NCBI GenBank assembly: GCA_934045075.1 | Contig: OW203738.1 | Span: 7,610,868 to 7,674,867, forward strand | Length of the DNA: 64,000 bases | From: Yponomeuta sedellus | Lineage: Eukaryota; Arthropoda; Insecta; Lepidoptera; Yponomeutidae | Reading direction: 5' to 3' | In this document: positions 1 through 10,976 of the stretch, in pieces | Layout: every line of letters begins with the position of its first letter | Position numbering within the stretch: the stretch's first letter is position 1 | Program-made: the position numbers and the translations under genes | Notes under the pieces: generated by a model | What the model was told of the DNA's origin: nothing | Database searches by the model: none | Seen by the model: only the letters and a program-made list of their open reading frames with translations

Positions 1-1972
1 TTGAAACGTAGTGAACAAATGCTTTTAAAAACTTCCCTGTGCTATACCGATTCCAAAATGGTATAACACTTGCAACAACAGCCCTTTGTTTCTTTAAACA
101 ATACGTCAGATAGAGAAAAAAAGCTTTAAGCGGAAGGTGACGTCACTCGGAATTTAGCCTGCAGCTGCGTCCTAATAACAAAAGAAACGCGGGCAGCGCA
201 CAAGCTCATTGTGAAACAGATAGAGAATTGTTTTTAAAAGACAGGGATGGAGATATCTCCATCAGCCTGACAAGACGCACCAGGTAGTAAAGTAAACCAG
301 TTCGTTACCTTGCGTTTCGTGCTACACTCGTGTTCTCTGCGCCGCTCCGCCTCTTTTTTGTTTTTGATTTCGACGATTTAAAGCATTCCTACCGGACTTT
401 GATTTGCTTGTGATTTGGACTACCATTGTGTGACAGAAACGATGACTCAGCGCTTAACCGGACTTTGATTTGCTTGTGAATTTGGACTCCTGTGAAACGG
501 ACACGATGCCGAACGATAACAATCGTTACGGTCATAACGAGTATGCAGACATGCACCTAATTTATGGTGAAACGAAGCACGTTTCGACTAGTGGTAATGT
601 GACCTACAATGCCCGGTTGGCTGCGAGATTGTATGCTGAACGATATCCCAATCGTACGCCGACGACATACGAAATTATTTTAAGAGTGGTAAATGCTTAT
701 CGCGAGGGTCGAGTACCAGGAATCAGAGGCCCACGTGCTGCTCGCCAGGAGCCAGGTACCTCAGTGCGAATCATTCAAAGGCGCACTGGCATTCCGAAGT
801 CGTCGGTTCACCGGATTTTACAACGCCACAAATACTACCCGTACCACATACAACGTGTTCAAACGCTTCTTTCCGCCGACTTTCATCGACGCATCGAATT
901 TTGTCGCCAAATGATTGCGAAATGGAGAGAAAATCCAAATTTTTTCAATGATGTCTTGTGGAGCGACGAATCTGCATGCAAAAGAGATGGCTATTTGAAT
1001 CTCCATAATCTTCACAGCTGGCAGCTCTCAAACCCTCATGAAAAAAGAGAAGATCGTTCGCAACACCAATTTAAAATTAATTTGTGGACGGGCATAGTCA
1101 ATGGCCAAATAGTAGGGCCATTCGAGCTGCCAGCGGTTCTGAACGGACCAAGCTATTTGAATTTTCTTCAAAATGATTTACCCAGTTTACTGGAAGGGCT
1201 GGAAACTTACTCCGTAGAACTGAGGGAGAGGATGTGGCTACAGAACGACGGCTGCCCCGCACACTACGCCCGACCTGTTCGCGAGCACCTCAATGAAGTA
1301 TTCCCTAACCGCTGGATTGGGCGTCTGGGGCCAATCTTATGGCCACCACGTTCCCCGGATTTAAATCCCTTGGATTTTTTTTACTGGGGATGTTTAAAAG
1401 ATAAAGTTTACTCAAAACCAATAAGGTCCGAAGCTGAATTACGGCAAAGAGTATTCGAAGTTGCTCAAGAAATCTCATCGATGAGCATGAGAAGATTAGG
1501 CCGTAATTTTATTAAAAGATGCCACTTGTGCATAAGGGTAGGAGGAAGACAATTCGAACACTTGTTATAAATAAAATGCATTCATAAAAAAAACCGTTTT
1601 TTATTATCCCTCAACGTCCCCATTGTTCCCACCAAACTGGTGTCTAATCTGGCAACATTCAAATGCTATCTCTTGTGTACGTTCACAACAGACACCAGAC
1701 GCCATTTTGGTTTGAACAGCGACTTAGTTTTTGTCTTTTTCACTCCCTAATGTCTTAGTCAGGCTAAAAAAGAGACACCCTACTAGACCAATTCTCTTAT
1801 GTACTCGATTTTGTCAACTGCAGGGATTTCCTAGGTTTTTTAATAATTTGACTTGGGTAGGACTTCGATGTCTAATACCTCGAATCTGTTGTTTTTGCAA
1901 ACACATTATACCATTTTGGAATTGGTATAGCACAGGGAAGTTTTTAAAAGCATTTGTTCACTACGTTTCAAG
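1..1972 (+). mobile_element. Tc1/mariner-like DNA transposon with ~68-bp TIRs
   Basis: The first ~68 bases (TTGAAACGTAGTGAACAAAT...) are the reverse complement of about 1904-1971 with only one or two differences, so they form long terminal inverted repeats. A single transposase ORF lies between them. The right end runs CTACGTTTCAAG then TA, consistent with a TA target duplication after 1972. The left end is cut by the window edge, so its TA cannot be checked. A ~67-bp direct duplication precedes the gene (CCGGACTTTGATTTGCTTGT at ~391 and ~458). Near-identical TIRs and an open transposase suggest a recent insertion. Confidence 0.85.
506..1570 (+). CDS. IS630/Tc1/mariner-superfamily transposase (DUF4817-type N-terminus)
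   Basis: A 354-residue protein from the first ATG; upstream in-frame sequence has only TTG-type starts. Such enzymes bind the element's TIRs and cut and paste it at TA sites in the nucleus. The N-terminal ~65 residues (YGETKHVS...ARLAARLYAERYP) look like the DUF4817 DNA-binding region of insect transposases. A helix-turn-helix-like stretch follows (SVRIIQRRTGIPKSSVHRIL). The DDE core is visible: first Asp in LWSDESA, second in QNDGCPAHYA, third in PRSPDLNPLDFFYWG. The second and third Asp are 36 residues apart, so the triad reads DD(36)D. No stop or frameshift was seen, and the length fits the family. The gene sits centrally between near-identical TIRs, so the copy may be autonomous. The exact clade (maT, rosa or another) is not resolved. 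Confidence 0.88.
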   Translation: MPNDNNRYGHNEYADMHLIYGETKHVSTSGNVTYNARLAARLYAERYPNRTPTTYEIILRVVNAYREGRVPGIRGPRAARQEPGTSVRIIQRRTGIPKSSVHRILQRHKYYPYHIQRVQTLLSADFHRRIEFCRQMIAKWRENPNFFNDVLWSDESACKRDGYLNLHNLHSWQLSNPHEKREDRSQHQFKINLWTGIVNGQIVGPFELPAVLNGPSYLNFLQNDLPSLLEGLETYSVELRERMWLQNDGCPAHYARPVREHLNEVFPNRWIGRLGPILWPPRSPDLNPLDFFYWGCLKDKVYSKPIRSEAELRQRVFEVAQEISSMSMRRLGRNFIKRCHLCIRVGGRQFEHLL

Positions 1973-2087
1973 TAATTTTTTTTCGTGGTAGATGCTCAAA
2001 GTCGAGCTTTTGTTTTTTTGAGAGAATAAAAATTGACTCTGACAATAAAATTGTCAGTGTTTCACTTTGATCATCAACTAAATAATG

Positions 2088-2150
2088 TATAACCACTACG
2101 TATAACCACTAACCACTACGTTTTAAGCTGTATAACCACTACGTTTTAAG
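2088..2150. repeat. Short imperfect tandem repeat (TATAACCACTACG)
   Basis: Three to four imperfect copies of TATAACCACTACG, two followed by TTTTAAG. The unit resembles the CTACGTTTCAAG end of the upstream transposon, so it may derive from element ends, but this is inference. The rest of 1973-2523 is AT-rich with no supported gene. Confidence 0.6.
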
Positions 2151-2523
2151 AGACGGGACCTCCTAACATGCTTTTGTAATGAGTTTAGCCCCGTTAGCAA
2201 TACCAACCAACAGAGCAAAAATGCAATGTCAAAAGTAAGTGCTACCAACATAATAATTTGTCTGTGCAATAGGGACGTCCACTTACATTACTACATTTAT
2301 CGATATCGATAAATTATCATCCAGTGGCTTCGCAGTTAGCCTAATAAAATTAATAAAAATCGATATTTTCAATAAAACGACAAATAAAATTAGTATTTTA
2401 TTATTTATTATCAAATCACAATAACTGTGGTCAAGGTCTATTGAATTTATTTCAGCAGCTATTTGGTTTTTCTTTAGAGGCGTCCAATCTGAGCGAACTA
2501 CATCAATCGGTGGTTTGGATTCA

Positions 2524-2768
2524 GGGACCCAATTCTCACTTTATTAGCAAAGAAGTCGTATACGACTCTAAGGCTTATGATTTGGAATTCGACGTAAAAA
2601 GTCGAGCCACAGCCAAAAATCTGAACGCCATGCTACATTGAATTCGAATGAGAAAATAAATATCTAATGACTCTATCGAGTTATCTTATTTTTTATGTTA
2701 CAAATGTCTAAGCCTTCGAATATTTTGCGAATACGCTTTCAATTCGCATGGGCGAGAATCCGCTCCCA
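2524..2768 (+). mobile_element. MITE family 1 (TIR GGGRGCCRATTCTCRC), copy 1
   Basis: A ~245-bp element starting GGGACCCAATTCTCAC and ending GCGAGAATCCGCTCCC, imperfect inverted copies of each other. The interior carries the near-palindrome AAGTCGTATACGACTCTAA and the block CTTCGAATATTTTGCG. It is repeated at 8915-8963 plus 14581-15012 (split copy), 14686-14930 and 26173-26388. An open frame through it has no protein-like features. Confidence 0.72.
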
Positions 2769-4149
2769 GGTGCTGAAATCGTAAAAAAAGTTAAGTTGAG
2801 TCGTTATTGATTATTCATTTGTTGGTAAACTATGCTACTTAGCGGGATAGTTCTGATAAATATGCTGAGATTCCAGGCCACAATAATTGTGGTCAAACCC
2901 TACTGGACCAATTGCAACAGCTGATATTTTGGCTGCTGTACAAGGTGCTGAAAATGATAACACTTTGTAATTTATCAAAGTAAGCAAACACTAGCTACAA
3001 AAAACTTCAGCGATACATAAAAAGTCTACGTACCAGAGTTGTTTTGTGAAGCTCGACAACTAATAGGTTTTTGTATAGCTGAATCTGAAAATAAACAATT
3101 GCAAGAATAGTCCGAAGAAAAATAAATAGTTTGTTCCTGTTAACCACATAACTGCATAATTGTCTATGTAACTATCAAATACATTTTTATAAAAAAATAT
3201 TTTAAGTTAAAATTAGTAAAAAAAATATTTTATTAATTCCAACTGACCAGTTTCAAGTGATGCGACGTGGCTACGTGGTAAGGAAACTCAGCTAGTAAGT
3301 AATCAGGAAGAGGAGGCGCAATTATAAGTAGAGAAGGTACAGCCCTGTAAAAAAATGTTTATCTAAGTAATGTAATTTATGTATTAAGACGTAATAATAA
3401 TATTGCGTTCTAAATGACGGAGCAAAATACATTCAAATGTTCGATGTAAAGCAAGGCGTATTTTGTATTTTAGTACAAAATTATTCATGAAATGTAGTGA
3501 GTGTTACATTATATATAACACAACTCACCATTTCTTTAATCGGCTTCCTTTTAAAATCGTTGTTAAAATCTTTCGGCCGGAAATGATCTCTACAAACATA
3601 TTTATGTTGTTGGAGTTTTTCGATGGGGATAAACGCAAGATCTTCCACAATTTTCACCCATTGTCTGCATCTAAAAAAAAACCACTTTCAGTGCAGCTAA
3701 TGCTAATAGTGCATCGTTAAAACATTGTTATGGCTTACAGCAATTCACCCGTCGTACATAGAGTAGTAATTCTGACCAAGGTACTTATCAGATATTTTTT
3801 TATCGATATTGAATATGTGTATGGCACATCACTATGACATTGAAACATTTTAATATTTTTCTCTTATTATATTAGTTACGTTATTTAACATAATTTATGA
3901 TCTTGCTCTTGTGCAAGATGACAAAAACTGTAGCCAGAAATACTTACCGGTCTTCATCCCTAGGAAATTTACTCATAAACTTTCTTTTGGTACCCTTTGA
4001 CCGGCTGCATCTTATTTTACAAATGGCACAAGTTCGACACCATCCGATCAGTGCCATTTTTAAAAAAAATCACTAAACAAACACTGTACAACAAGATACA
4101 CACAGCTAGATATTGAAAAAACTTAAAACACAAATTTTTTAAACTATAT
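2769..4149. other. AT-rich stretch without supported genes
   Basis: About 1.4 kb of AT-rich sequence with short chance frames only (for example 3463-3720). I see no splice-flanked conserved frame, RNA gene or clear repeat boundary. Confidence 0.6.
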
Positions 4150-4862
4150 AGAAAACTCTATGTGCCGCGTTCCGCCATGACACTTCTCTTTCTCTACTGC
4201 ATACTGTTTAATCCAGCAACTCCTTCCTACCTCAAAGAGCGCTTTGAGTTCCTTCACTCTTCTCATATCCTTACTCTTCGCTCCTCCCAAAACCTTCTCT
4301 TAAAAATCCCTTCCCATCACACCACCTTCTACAGCTGCTCTTTCACCGTGCAAGCAGTCCGTCTCTGGAATAGTCTGCCGGTGGAAGTACGGAGAGCCAA
4401 GTCCCTACCCATTTTTAAAACTATGGTAAAGGAATTCTATCTCGCTAGTGTTATCTAAAACTTTTGCTGTTATTTGTAGTACCTACTGTCCTGCTATTGT
4501 TAGTATTTTATTTATGTCCTCCACATATATTGTTATGCCTATAAATGTATGTATTTATATAAAATATATATTTTTATATCACTTTCTATTAATGTAAGTA
4601 TATCATTATTTGTATGTATCTATTTAGGGTTAGTATAATTATTTTCTTAATAAAGCATGTTTTATTCAATGTATCTGAAATATTTTGATTTATTTGTACA
4701 TCTACTTCCTTCTCCAATATATTGCTCCAGTCCATCCAAAAGTTGTCTGGAAGAGATCACTTTTAGTGATAAGGCCGCCGTCTGTACTCTTAGGTTAAGA
4801 AATACCTGTGTAATTTCCTTTTTTATGTACAATAAAGTGTTCTCTATCTATCTATCTATCTA
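4150..4862 (+). mobile_element. 5'-truncated non-LTR retrotransposon, 3' end
   Basis: The fragment holds the last ~98 codons of a reverse-transcriptase ORF, then a 3' UTR that ends with AATAAAGTGTTCTCTATCTATC and a TCTA tail. The final segment (TTGTCTGGAAGAGATC...AAGGCCGCC...TGTACAATAAAG) recurs in reverse orientation at 16215-16375, 26038-26140 and 39788-39910. It therefore marks the 3' end of a LINE family with short-repeat tails. The tail merges into the TCCA array. Confidence 0.75.
4162..4458 (+). pseudogene. LINE reverse transcriptase C-terminal fragment
   Basis: Ninety-eight codons ending SCSFTVQAVRLWNSLPVEVR...SLPIFKTMVKEFYLASVI. The pattern 'sF..aavrLWNsLP..vr...sl..FK..vk..yl' is the usual C-terminal tail of CR1/jockey-type LINE proteins, after the RT domain. 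The endonuclease and polymerase domains are absent, as expected from 5' truncation at insertion. No function is expected. The clade cannot be fixed from the tail alone. Confidence 0.72.
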
Positions 4863-6655
4863 TCCATCCATCCATCCATCCATCCATCCATCCATCCATC
4901 CATCCATCCATCCATCCATCCATCCATCCATCCATCCATCCATCCATCCATCCATCCATCCATCCATCCATCCATCCATCCATCCATCCATCCATCCATC
5001 CATCCATCCATCCATCCATCCATCCATCCATCCATCCATCCATCCATCCATCCATCCATCCATCCATCCATCCATCCATCCATCCATCCATCCATCCATC
5101 CATCCATCCATCCATCCATCCATCCATCCATCCATCCATCCATCCATCCATCCATCCATCCATCCATCCATCCATCCATCCATCCATCCATCCATCCATC
5201 CATCCATCCATCCATCCATCCATCCATCCATCCATCCATCCATCCATCCATCCATCCATCCATCCATCCATCCATCCATCCATCCATCCATCCATCCATC
5301 CATCCATCCATCCATCCATCCATCCATCCATCCATCCATCCATCCATCCATCCATCCATCCATCCATCCATCCATCCATCCATCCATCCATCCATCCATC
5401 CATCCATCCATCCATCCATCCATCCATCCATCCATCCATCCATCCATCCATCCATCCATCCATCCATCCATCCATCCATCCATCCATCCATCCATCCATC
5501 CATCCATCCATCCATCCATCCATCCATCCATCCATCCATCCATCCATCCATCCATCCATCCATCCATCCATCCATCCATCCATCCATCCATCCATCCATC
5601 CATCCATCCATCCATCCATCCATCCATCCATCCATCCATCCATCCATCCATCCATCCATCCATCCATCCATCCATCCATCCATCCATCCATCCATCCATC
5701 CATCCATCCATCCATCCATCCATCCATCCATCCATCCATCCATCCATCCATCCATCCATCCATCCATCCATCCATCCATCCATCCATCCATCCATCCATC
5801 CATCCATCCATCCATCCATCCATCCATCCATCCATCCATCCATCCATCCATCCATCCATCCATCCATCCATCCATCCATCCATCCATCCATCCATCCATC
5901 CATCCATCCATCCATCCATCCATCCATCCATCCATCCATCCATCCATCCATCCATCCATCCATCCATCCATCCATCCATCCATCCATCCATCCATCCATC
6001 CATCCATCCATCCATCCATCCATCCATCCATCCATCCATCCATCCATCCATCCATCCATCCATCCATCCATCCATCCATCCATCCATCCATCCATCCATC
6101 CATCCATCCATCCATCCATCCATCCATCCATCCATCCATCCATCCATCCATCCATCCATCCATCCATCCATCCATCCATCCATCCATCCATCCATCCATC
6201 CATCCATCCATCCATCCATCCATCCATCCATCCATCCATCCATCCATCCATCCATCCATCCATCCATCCATCCATCCATCCATCCATCCATCCATCCATC
6301 CATCCATCCATCCATCCATCCATCCATCCATCCATCCATCCATCCATCCATCCATCCATCCATCCATCCATCCATCCATCCATCCATCCATCCATCCATC
6401 CATCCATCCATCCATCCATCCATCCATCCATCCATCCATCCATCCATCCATCCATCCATCCATCCATCCATCCATCCATCCATCCATCCATCCATCCATC
6501 CATCCATCCATCCATCCATCCATCCATCCATCCATCCATCCATCCATCCATCCATCCATCCATCCATCCATCCATCCATCCATCCATCCATCCATCCATC
6601 CATCCATCCATCCATCCATCCATCCATCCATCCATCCATCTATCTATCTATCTAT
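4847..6655. repeat. ~1.8-kb tetranucleotide array, (TCTA)n-(TCCA)n-(TCTA)n
   Basis: Four to five TCTA units, then about 1,775 bases of TCCA with no interruption visible by eye, then about four TCTA units. The array starts at the 3' tail of the LINE fragment, so it is likely an expansion of that tail with TCTA to TCCA conversion in the core. It is open in several frames (IHPS repeats on +, MDGW repeats on -); those frames are products of the repeat, not genes. Confidence 0.97.
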
Positions 6656-6815
6656 ACTATTTTTATTTTTAATGCACTAACCCGTGCTAAGGACAAATTT
6701 AAAAACCTATTTAGAGGCTAAAAATTTCATCCATGCCGGGATTCGAACCCGCAACCTCTGGCTATCCGTGCCAGCGCTCTACCAATTGAGCTCAATTGCC
6801 ACCTCTGATAATGCA
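6656..6815 (-). mobile_element. tRNA-derived repeat element, copy 1
   Basis: On the minus strand this reads a tRNA-like head (AATTGAGCTCAATTGGTAGAGCG, anticodon-like arm CTGGCACGGATAGCCAG, B box GGTTCGAATCC), then a tail AGCCTCTAAATAGGTTTTTAAA and TTAGCACGGGTTAGTGCATT. The same element recurs near 28537-29396, 29596-29755 and 60121-61600. The anticodon loop (ACGGATA) lacks the conserved U33, so it is not a standard tRNA gene. The acceptor half is more degenerate than in the 60-kb copies. Confidence 0.75.
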
Positions 6816-6832
6816 GAAAATGTCATTTACAC

Positions 6833-7930
6833 CCATCAAAAACATTCTGTAAAAAACTAGCCACGTCCCGATGGAGCTTCTCGTTTATCTCTAAAAATTG
6901 ATGACATCTAGACTAAGTCGTGCCAGGTCTAAGGCTCCTTACTACGATTTCTTAATTATTATAGTTAATGTTGTGTGACTTGGCCGTTGAAGGGTACACA
7001 AGGGTACAAAACCAGGTGCTTCATGAGTTTCATGACACCATTGCACCAATCTGTCGCCAGAACTGCTACCCACTGACGATGGAAAATTGCCACTCGGAAA
7101 ACTTTGATTTAATAACCGGTCAATTGCAGGCTTTAAAACTGCGTTTACGTAATGTTATAACTGGTGTTACTACCTATGTTTGTTAAGCGAGATAATAGCC
7201 CAATAATACTGGTATAGGTAATTGGACGCTGGTGTCTCATTTTAGGCTGTTATTTGTGAAACACATGCATTCAGCATTGACAATGCTGACTTCTGCTCTC
7301 TTCTTTTTGGAGCGTCATATCGACCACCGATCTAACATAAAATACCTACAGACGGACTTCTACCAATGGTTAGAAGACCGTCTGTACTGGAAATATTTTT
7401 TTACACTGTTTCACGTTCGCCTACACATAAGTATTATTGAAATATGCAGCTTTATCAAGCCTACAATTGACTAGCTATTCAATCAACGTTTTCCAAGTGG
7501 CAATTTTCCAGCGTCTGGTTTTGTACCCCTGTGTACTCTTCAACGGCCAAGTCACACAACATTAACTATAATAACATAGACGACCTCTGTGGCGTAGCGG
7601 TAGCGCGTCTGCCTACCATGCAAGAGGTCCCGGGTTCGAATCCCGGCTGGGAACAAAAAAAAATCCCAGGTCTTGGATGTTTACATGTTTGTGATGTCGT
7701 TGTTTCTGGTACCCACGACACAGGGTATCCTAGTGTGGGGCCAGAAGCAATGTATGTGCCTGTATGTAAATGTTATGTTATTGTTATGTTATGTTATGTT
7801 ATAATAAAGAAATAGCAGTAAGGAACCTTAGACTTGGCACGACTTTGTCTAGATTTCATCACTTTTTAGAGATAAACGAGCACCTCAATCGAGACTTGAC
7901 TAGTTTTTTACAGAATTTTTTTAATGGGAT
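6833..7930. mobile_element. Foldback/MITE-like element with ~270-bp arms, split by a SINE
   Basis: The left arm (about 6833-7102; CAAAAACATTCTGTAAAAAA...GTGTGACTTGGCCGTTGAAG) reappears inverted at 7487-7574 and 7808-7930. The right arm is interrupted by the SINE at 7575-7799. A related element lies at 19900-20563 and a fragment at 8214-8365. Frames inside (6968-7186, 7232-7474) are not protein-like. Confidence 0.75.
7575..7799 (+). mobile_element. tRNA-headed SINE (family A) with 8-bp TSD
   Basis: The head CGACCTCTGTGGCGTAGCGG contains a Pol III A box (TGGCGTAGCGG) and a B box (GGTTCGAATCC). The body (GTTTACATGTTTGTGATGTC...GTGTGGGGCCAGAAGC) is shared with copies at 22548, 41647 and 59826. 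The tail is a run of ATGTT. TATAATAA flanks both sides (7567-7574 and 7800-7807), and comparison with the opposite arm of the host foldback element shows the empty site. Confidence 0.85.
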
Positions 7931-7984
7931 TTCAGTTTTTTTTGTAAAATTATTTATTTTATTAGATTTTCTCATAAAATAAAT

Positions 7985-8878
7985 TAATTTGTTCCTCCCC
8001 ACAAATCAAGGGAAGTACAAGTAGAAGATTGTCGTAAACGACTGTAACGCGGCCGGTTGCCACTTCGCCATCTGAGATTATCGGAAAAATAAAACGTAAG
8101 CGCGTTTCAAAATACAGTCAGCGCCATCTAGCGACGTGTGTGGGTATCATCGCCACTCATAGTCCAATGCATTATATTTATACTTTGAGCGAAACAATAA
8201 AAGAAATAATAACCCACCAAAAACATTCTGAAAAAACTAGCCAAGTCTCGATGGAGCTGCTCGTTTATCTCTAAAATGTAATGAAATCTAGACGAAGTCA
8301 TGACAAGTCTAAGGTTCCTTACTGCGATGTCTTTATTATTATACTCAATGCTGTGTGACTTTTTACAGTCAGCGCCATCTAGCAACGTGTGTGGGTATTC
8401 CCGCCACTCTTAGTCCGATGCATTATATTTCCACCAAATTTTGAGCGAAATAATAAAATAAATAATAATATTCTAATAGTTTGGTTGGGCTCTTGTGTTT
8501 TGTGTTCTGTCAGGGTCATCAGGTATTCAAGATCTTCGATTTTCCTAGTTTTTGTAGTTTTCTATTTATGTGGCCATTAAACCCTAGCTCTGTACAAAAT
8601 TTCAGCTCTCTGAGTTTATGGGAAGTACTAGTTCTATTTTGATGATTATCAATGAGTGATTATCATAAATGCGAAACTTCGTTGTCGCTTAACTTCGGAA
8701 CTAAATGACCTAGAGACTTGAAATTTTGGGTTTTAAGTATGTAACTATAGCTTCCTGGATGACGAAAATTTCTGCGTTCTGGTCTTATCCAGATGTTCTC
8801 AATCAAGGGCCTGAAAATGCGGCGAAATGGTTCCAGTAAATATAGTACGGCAGTGTTTGCTTCGCGCTCTGATGTGCT
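7985..8878 (+). repeat. Dispersed repeat R1, copy A
   Basis: From GTAGAAGATTGTCGTAAACG through ACAGTCAGCGCCATCTAGC, CAGCTCTCTGAGTTTATGGG to CTGAAAATGCGGCGAAATGG. It matches 20570-21190 in the same orientation and 18541-19475 inverted. A foldback-element fragment (8214-8365) is embedded, and the block TACAGTCAGCGCCATCTAGC occurs on both sides of it. No coding function was recognised. Confidence 0.75.
8214..8365 (+). mobile_element. Fragment of the 6.8/19.9-kb foldback element
   Basis: Begins CCCACCAAAAACATTCTG and ends near CAATGCTGTGTGACTT, matching one arm only of the foldback family. It interrupts dispersed repeat R1. Confidence 0.7.
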
Positions 8879-8914
8879 ATTGTCGACTATACCTACTTAG
8901 TTTAATTTCAGATC

Positions 8915-8963
8915 AGCGAGCAAATTTTCAGTATATTAGCAAAAAAGTCGTATACGACTCTAA
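8915..8963 (+). mobile_element. MITE family 1, 5' part of a split copy
   Basis: AGCGAGCAAATTTTCAG...AAGTCGTATACGACTCTAA matches the 5' part of MITE family 1 and stops at TAA. The rest of the copy resumes at 14581 (GGCTCATG...). The 5.6-kb Harbinger-like element lies between, so this is its pre-integration site. Confidence 0.7.
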
Positions 8964-9129
8964 TGCCCGATTTCACCAGCAATCCCTAACTTTTAAGGGA
9001 CACCTTCCTCCCTTTGTAAGGGCTACCTAACGATTGTTTCGCTTTCACCAATGGTAAAGCGTCAGTTACGCCGCTAGGGGAACCCCTAAATTTAGGAGGC
9101 CGATTATTGAGCCCCAGCCTTAGGTGACA

Positions 9130-9246
9130 GTTTCTTTGCCGTCTAAATTGAAAAATTTGTTGGATTTTATTGGTGACTTTGGAGGTCTTGAAGACCTGGA
9201 CTCTCAGATCATAGAAAGAAGGAGATGTGCCCTAGCCGCGAAATAA
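9130..9246 (+). pseudogene. Possible Harbinger nuclease N-terminal remnant
   Basis: An open stretch of about 38 codons without an ATG, translating as LPSKLKNLLDFIGDFGGLED...IIERRRC, then a TAA stop. A leucine/acidic segment followed by an arginine cluster resembles the start of HARBI1-type nucleases. Catalytic domains are absent. It sits just inside the left TIR of a TAA-duplicated element, which favours the reading, but the match is short. Confidence 0.35.
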
Positions 9247-10229
9247 GTCCGGTACCGCTGTCGCCACTTTTTAATTGTGTGCGTTTTCATTACATGCACA
9301 ATATTGTAAATATTAGGTTCACGCCTCAGAATAAGGACTAAAGCATAGAAGGAGCCGTAAAATAAAAAGTAATTATTGAATAGCTTTCCTTGTTACTCTT
9401 ACGATGATTCTTTGTGCCAGAAAGGGACAACTCGTACACTTGAAATTTTACAATCCTACTAGGTTGCATATAGAAAGTCATAGTTATATAGGGGGTCATA
9501 GACAAAAGTAGAAATCCATAAGGATGGGACATTCAACACGAAAACGTCGATATTATTTATTCCTTAACTAAACATTCTGTAAATATAGCAGTCCATATTA
9601 ATATTATATGGTATTAGCTGGCGCCGCAAACGTTGGTGTGCCATATCTATTAACCCTACGATAAATTCTCAGCTCTCCGAATTCTTGTTCTCACTTACCT
9701 ATATGTTGCAAATACACAAACTCATGAAAATCGGTGAACCCATTAAGGAAGAGTTCGATAACATAAACAGTGAGATTGTTATATATTTGATTTACTAAGG
9801 TTGTAACTTGTAATTGCTAAATCTGGTATTTAATGTAAGTTTGTATGTATGTACAACATGACATTGAGCCCAGGTTAGCTGAAAAAAACTACAGAAAAAT
9901 ATCTATTTGTATAAGTTCAATTTGCATCCAATAAATAAATTTTCCTCGATCTAACCATACCAAGATAGCGAGCTTTGTGCATTCAAAATTTTAGAGCGCA
10001 GCTCATAGGAAAAGAAGTATAACATTGTTTTTTATTTGACAAAAATTAGAAGACGTTTTTACGGAAATTAATGAAATAATTTGTTGCACAACCAGCGTCA
10101 CACTCTCTTTGTTTAAAATTCCTGGTTCCTGAAGAAGGGTATCCTGTGCATCAGGAACCAGAGCAGTGCCTTTAAATTACACAGGGAATTACAAAAAGTA
10201 AGAAGAACACGTGAAATAAAATAATAGGA

Positions 10230-10976
10230 TTTTTTTTTTTAATTAGCCATGACTGTGTCCCACTGCTGGGCAAAGGCCTCCCCTTCAGATTTCCACTCCT
10301 CTTTGCTGACGGCCAATGCTTCCCACCCAGGTAAATATTTGGTCAGGTCGTCACACCATCTCCGCCTTGGTCTGCCTCGTCGTCGGTAGCCATCGCACGG
10401 GACCCAATCGGTGACGATTTTCGCCCACCTTTCCGGCTCCATACGTCTGACATGGCCAGCCCAGCTCCACTTGAGCTTAGCGGTTGCAACTCCAACGTCA
10501 GTGATCTTGGTTTTGGCGCGCAGCGTGGTGTTCCGGACTTTATCAATCCTTTTTACACCAAGCATGCTGCGCTCCATTGCCCTTTGGCAAACCTTGAGTT
10601 TGGACTTCTGATGTTCAGTCAAAGACCAGGTCTGAGCACCGTAGGTTAGGATGGGCAGGATGCACATGTCAACCAGCTTACGCTTCAAGGCAAGCGGAAG
10701 CTCACCTTTCATCAGCTCCTTCATAGACCAGTAGCTCTTCCAGGCGTTGTAGATACGACGATCGATCTCCTTGTCTTGCCTGTTTTCGAAGGAGACTATC
10801 TGGCCTAGGTAAGTGTACTCGCTGACGTATTGTATTTCCTGCCCATCTACCTCGACCCTACTTTTGGTGCTGTTAGTCATACACTGAGTCTTCGATCTGT
10901 TCATCCTCAGTCCAACCTCAAGGCTCGCGTCACTGAGATCTTGCAACATATGTTGGAGTTCAAGAGCTGTAGATAA
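10230..10976 (-). mobile_element. 5'-truncated RTE-like LINE inserted in the foldback arm
   Basis: The LINE 3' end faces left, with a poly-A-like tail (T run at 10229-10240 on +). ATAATAGGA occurs at both junctions (about 10221-10229 and 10973-10981), a plausible target duplication. The uninterrupted sequence is preserved in the right arm at ~13380. Confidence 0.8.
10239..10949 (-). pseudogene. RTE-type reverse transcriptase C-terminal fragment
   Basis: A 236-codon open frame without endonuclease or the RT catalytic motif. It begins after the catalytic palm (LEVGLRMNRSKTQ) and continues with YVSEYTYLGQIVSFENR, LPILTYGAQTWSLTEHQ, AKLKWSWAGHVRRM and RRRGRPRRRWCDDL. These are the standard thumb and C-terminal motifs of insect RTE/BovB-like LINE proteins. 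It ends GEAFAQQWDTVMAN. Only the 3' third of the protein remains, so it is inactive. The open frame suggests a fairly recent insertion. A shorter copy of the same 3' end lies near 19120-19185. Confidence 0.85.

Noticed and set aside
4847..6655. CRISPR-like or other functional array
   Set aside because: There are no spacers; units are 4-bp identical repeats in a eukaryotic setting.
4657..6672. Long open frames of IHPS repeats (+) and MDGW repeats (-), up to 671 codons
   Set aside because: They are translations of a pure tetranucleotide array; no start context, no domain, and all frames of the repeat are open.
7582..7655. tRNA gene with anticodon-like ACC or CAT
   Set aside because: Acceptor ends do not pair and the head continues into a shared SINE body with a target duplication.
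9338..9532. 64-codon frames duplicated at 9338-9532 (-) and 14106-14300 (+)
   Set aside because: They match only because they lie in the foldback arms; no protein features.
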